64,000 nt of DNA from Oryzias latipes (lineage: Eukaryota; Chordata; Actinopteri; Beloniformes; Adrianichthyidae), in the NCBI RefSeq assembly GCF_002234675.1, contig NC_019880.2, forward strand, positions 13,071,756-13,135,755, in the 5' to 3' direction. Both the position numbers and the translations under genes were made by a program. The notes under the pieces are model-generated. The model saw only the letters and a program-made list of their open reading frames with translations. It ran no database searches and was not told the DNA's origin. This document shows positions 63,561 through 64,000 of this stretch, piece after piece (positions within the stretch are counted from its first letter, which is position 1; each line of letters begins with the position of its first letter).

Positions 63561-64000
63561 GGAAATGGAGGTAGACTGCCAGCCTGAGGAGGCCTGCACT
63601 TTTGATGAGGACAGCATTGAGCTGGGGGACGTCAAGGACATGAGACTGGAGGCAGAAGCAGTGGTCAATGACGTCCTGTTTGCCGTGTCTGAAATGCACG
63701 TGTCGCAGAACCTCGGCAGTGCGTCAGACGTGGCTTACATCAATGTGGAGACAAGAGAGGGGAACCGGTACTGTCTGGAGCTCACGGAGGCCGGATTAAG
63801 GGTAAGAACACGCTCACTGGGGACGTCGTTTGGACTGTCGGCCCTGACCAGATGACTGTTGTTTTGTTTTTGTTTTTACACCTCTCCATAACTAGGTGGT
63901 GGGCCACGTTTTCGACCAAGTGGACGAAGATCTGAGCACCCAGTACCACGAAACCATTTACTCACTTCTGGACACGCTCAGTCCGGGTTACAGAGAAGCA
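63561..64000 (+). CDS. GSKIP: GSKIP, GSK3-beta interaction protein, 5' part
   Basis: Small adaptor that binds GSK3-beta and the PKA regulatory subunit (family knowledge). Two coding exons are visible: 63561-63801 (ATG at 63565) and 63896 onward, giving 114 of about 139 residues before the window ends. [14 protein letters not shown]-like sequence appears as [17 protein letters not shown] at about residues 22-38, the PKA-anchoring region, and is followed by [20 protein letters not shown] and then [16 protein letters not shown] from the conserved body. The C-terminal GSK3-binding helix lies beyond the window. The acceptor at 63560 places only four bases of leader before the ATG, so the 5' UTR is mainly in upstream exons. 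Reading through the donor at 63802 would give an unrelated tail. Confidence 0.95.

Overview
This is a piece of vertebrate nuclear chromosome, almost certainly from a teleost fish. Every recognisable gene is split into many short exons with GT/AG introns, the predicted proteins match vertebrate families nearly end to end, and the introns and spacers hold fish-type SINEs and small hAT-like and piggyBac-like elements. A 13-bp inverted-repeat element starting CCCTTGTGCTATC resembles a repeat I associate with medaka-type (Oryzias) genomes; that species hint is from memory and weak. I see no operon, CRISPR array, phage, plasmid, rRNA or intact tRNA gene.

Layout from left to right: the 3' part of COQ6 (+, 457-2772); ENTPD5 (-, 4148-8780, 3' UTR to about 2.9 kb); a gene-free spacer of almost 6 kb; BBOF1/CCDC176 (+, 14713-20527); ALDH6A1 (-, 21154-27534); GSTZ1 (+, 28015-29796); a kelch-repeat gene I cannot name with certainty (-, 30073-32885); TMED8 (-, 35860-37152); a 5-kb spacer; the complete 42-exon ATG2B gene (-, 42436-58085); and the first coding exons of GSKIP (+, from 63565), cut by the window end.

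The exon models were joined by hand from splice sites, reading frame and remembered vertebrate protein sequences. For all eight complete genes the summed coding length is an exact multiple of three, which supports the models. ALDH6A1 and GSTZ1 sit head to head with 480 bp between start codons and probably share a promoter; ATG2B and GSKIP are also head to head. COQ6/ENTPD5, BBOF1/ALDH6A1 and GSTZ1/kelch are tail to tail, with very close or overlapping 3' ends.

Functionally these are housekeeping genes of separate pathways: ubiquinone synthesis (COQ6), ER nucleotide hydrolysis (ENTPD5), cilium orientation (BBOF1), valine/pyrimidine and tyrosine breakdown (ALDH6A1, GSTZ1), Golgi/trafficking (TMED8), autophagosome lipid transfer (ATG2B) and a GSK3/PKA adaptor (GSKIP). 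In human they lie in separate parts of chromosome 14q, so the window is a rearranged but recognisable syntenic block. I found no convincing new multi-gene system. The most interesting items are the unnamed kelch protein, a Pro/His-rich extension in ENTPD5, nested mobile elements with intact target duplications, and an unnamed repeat family present twice in the window.
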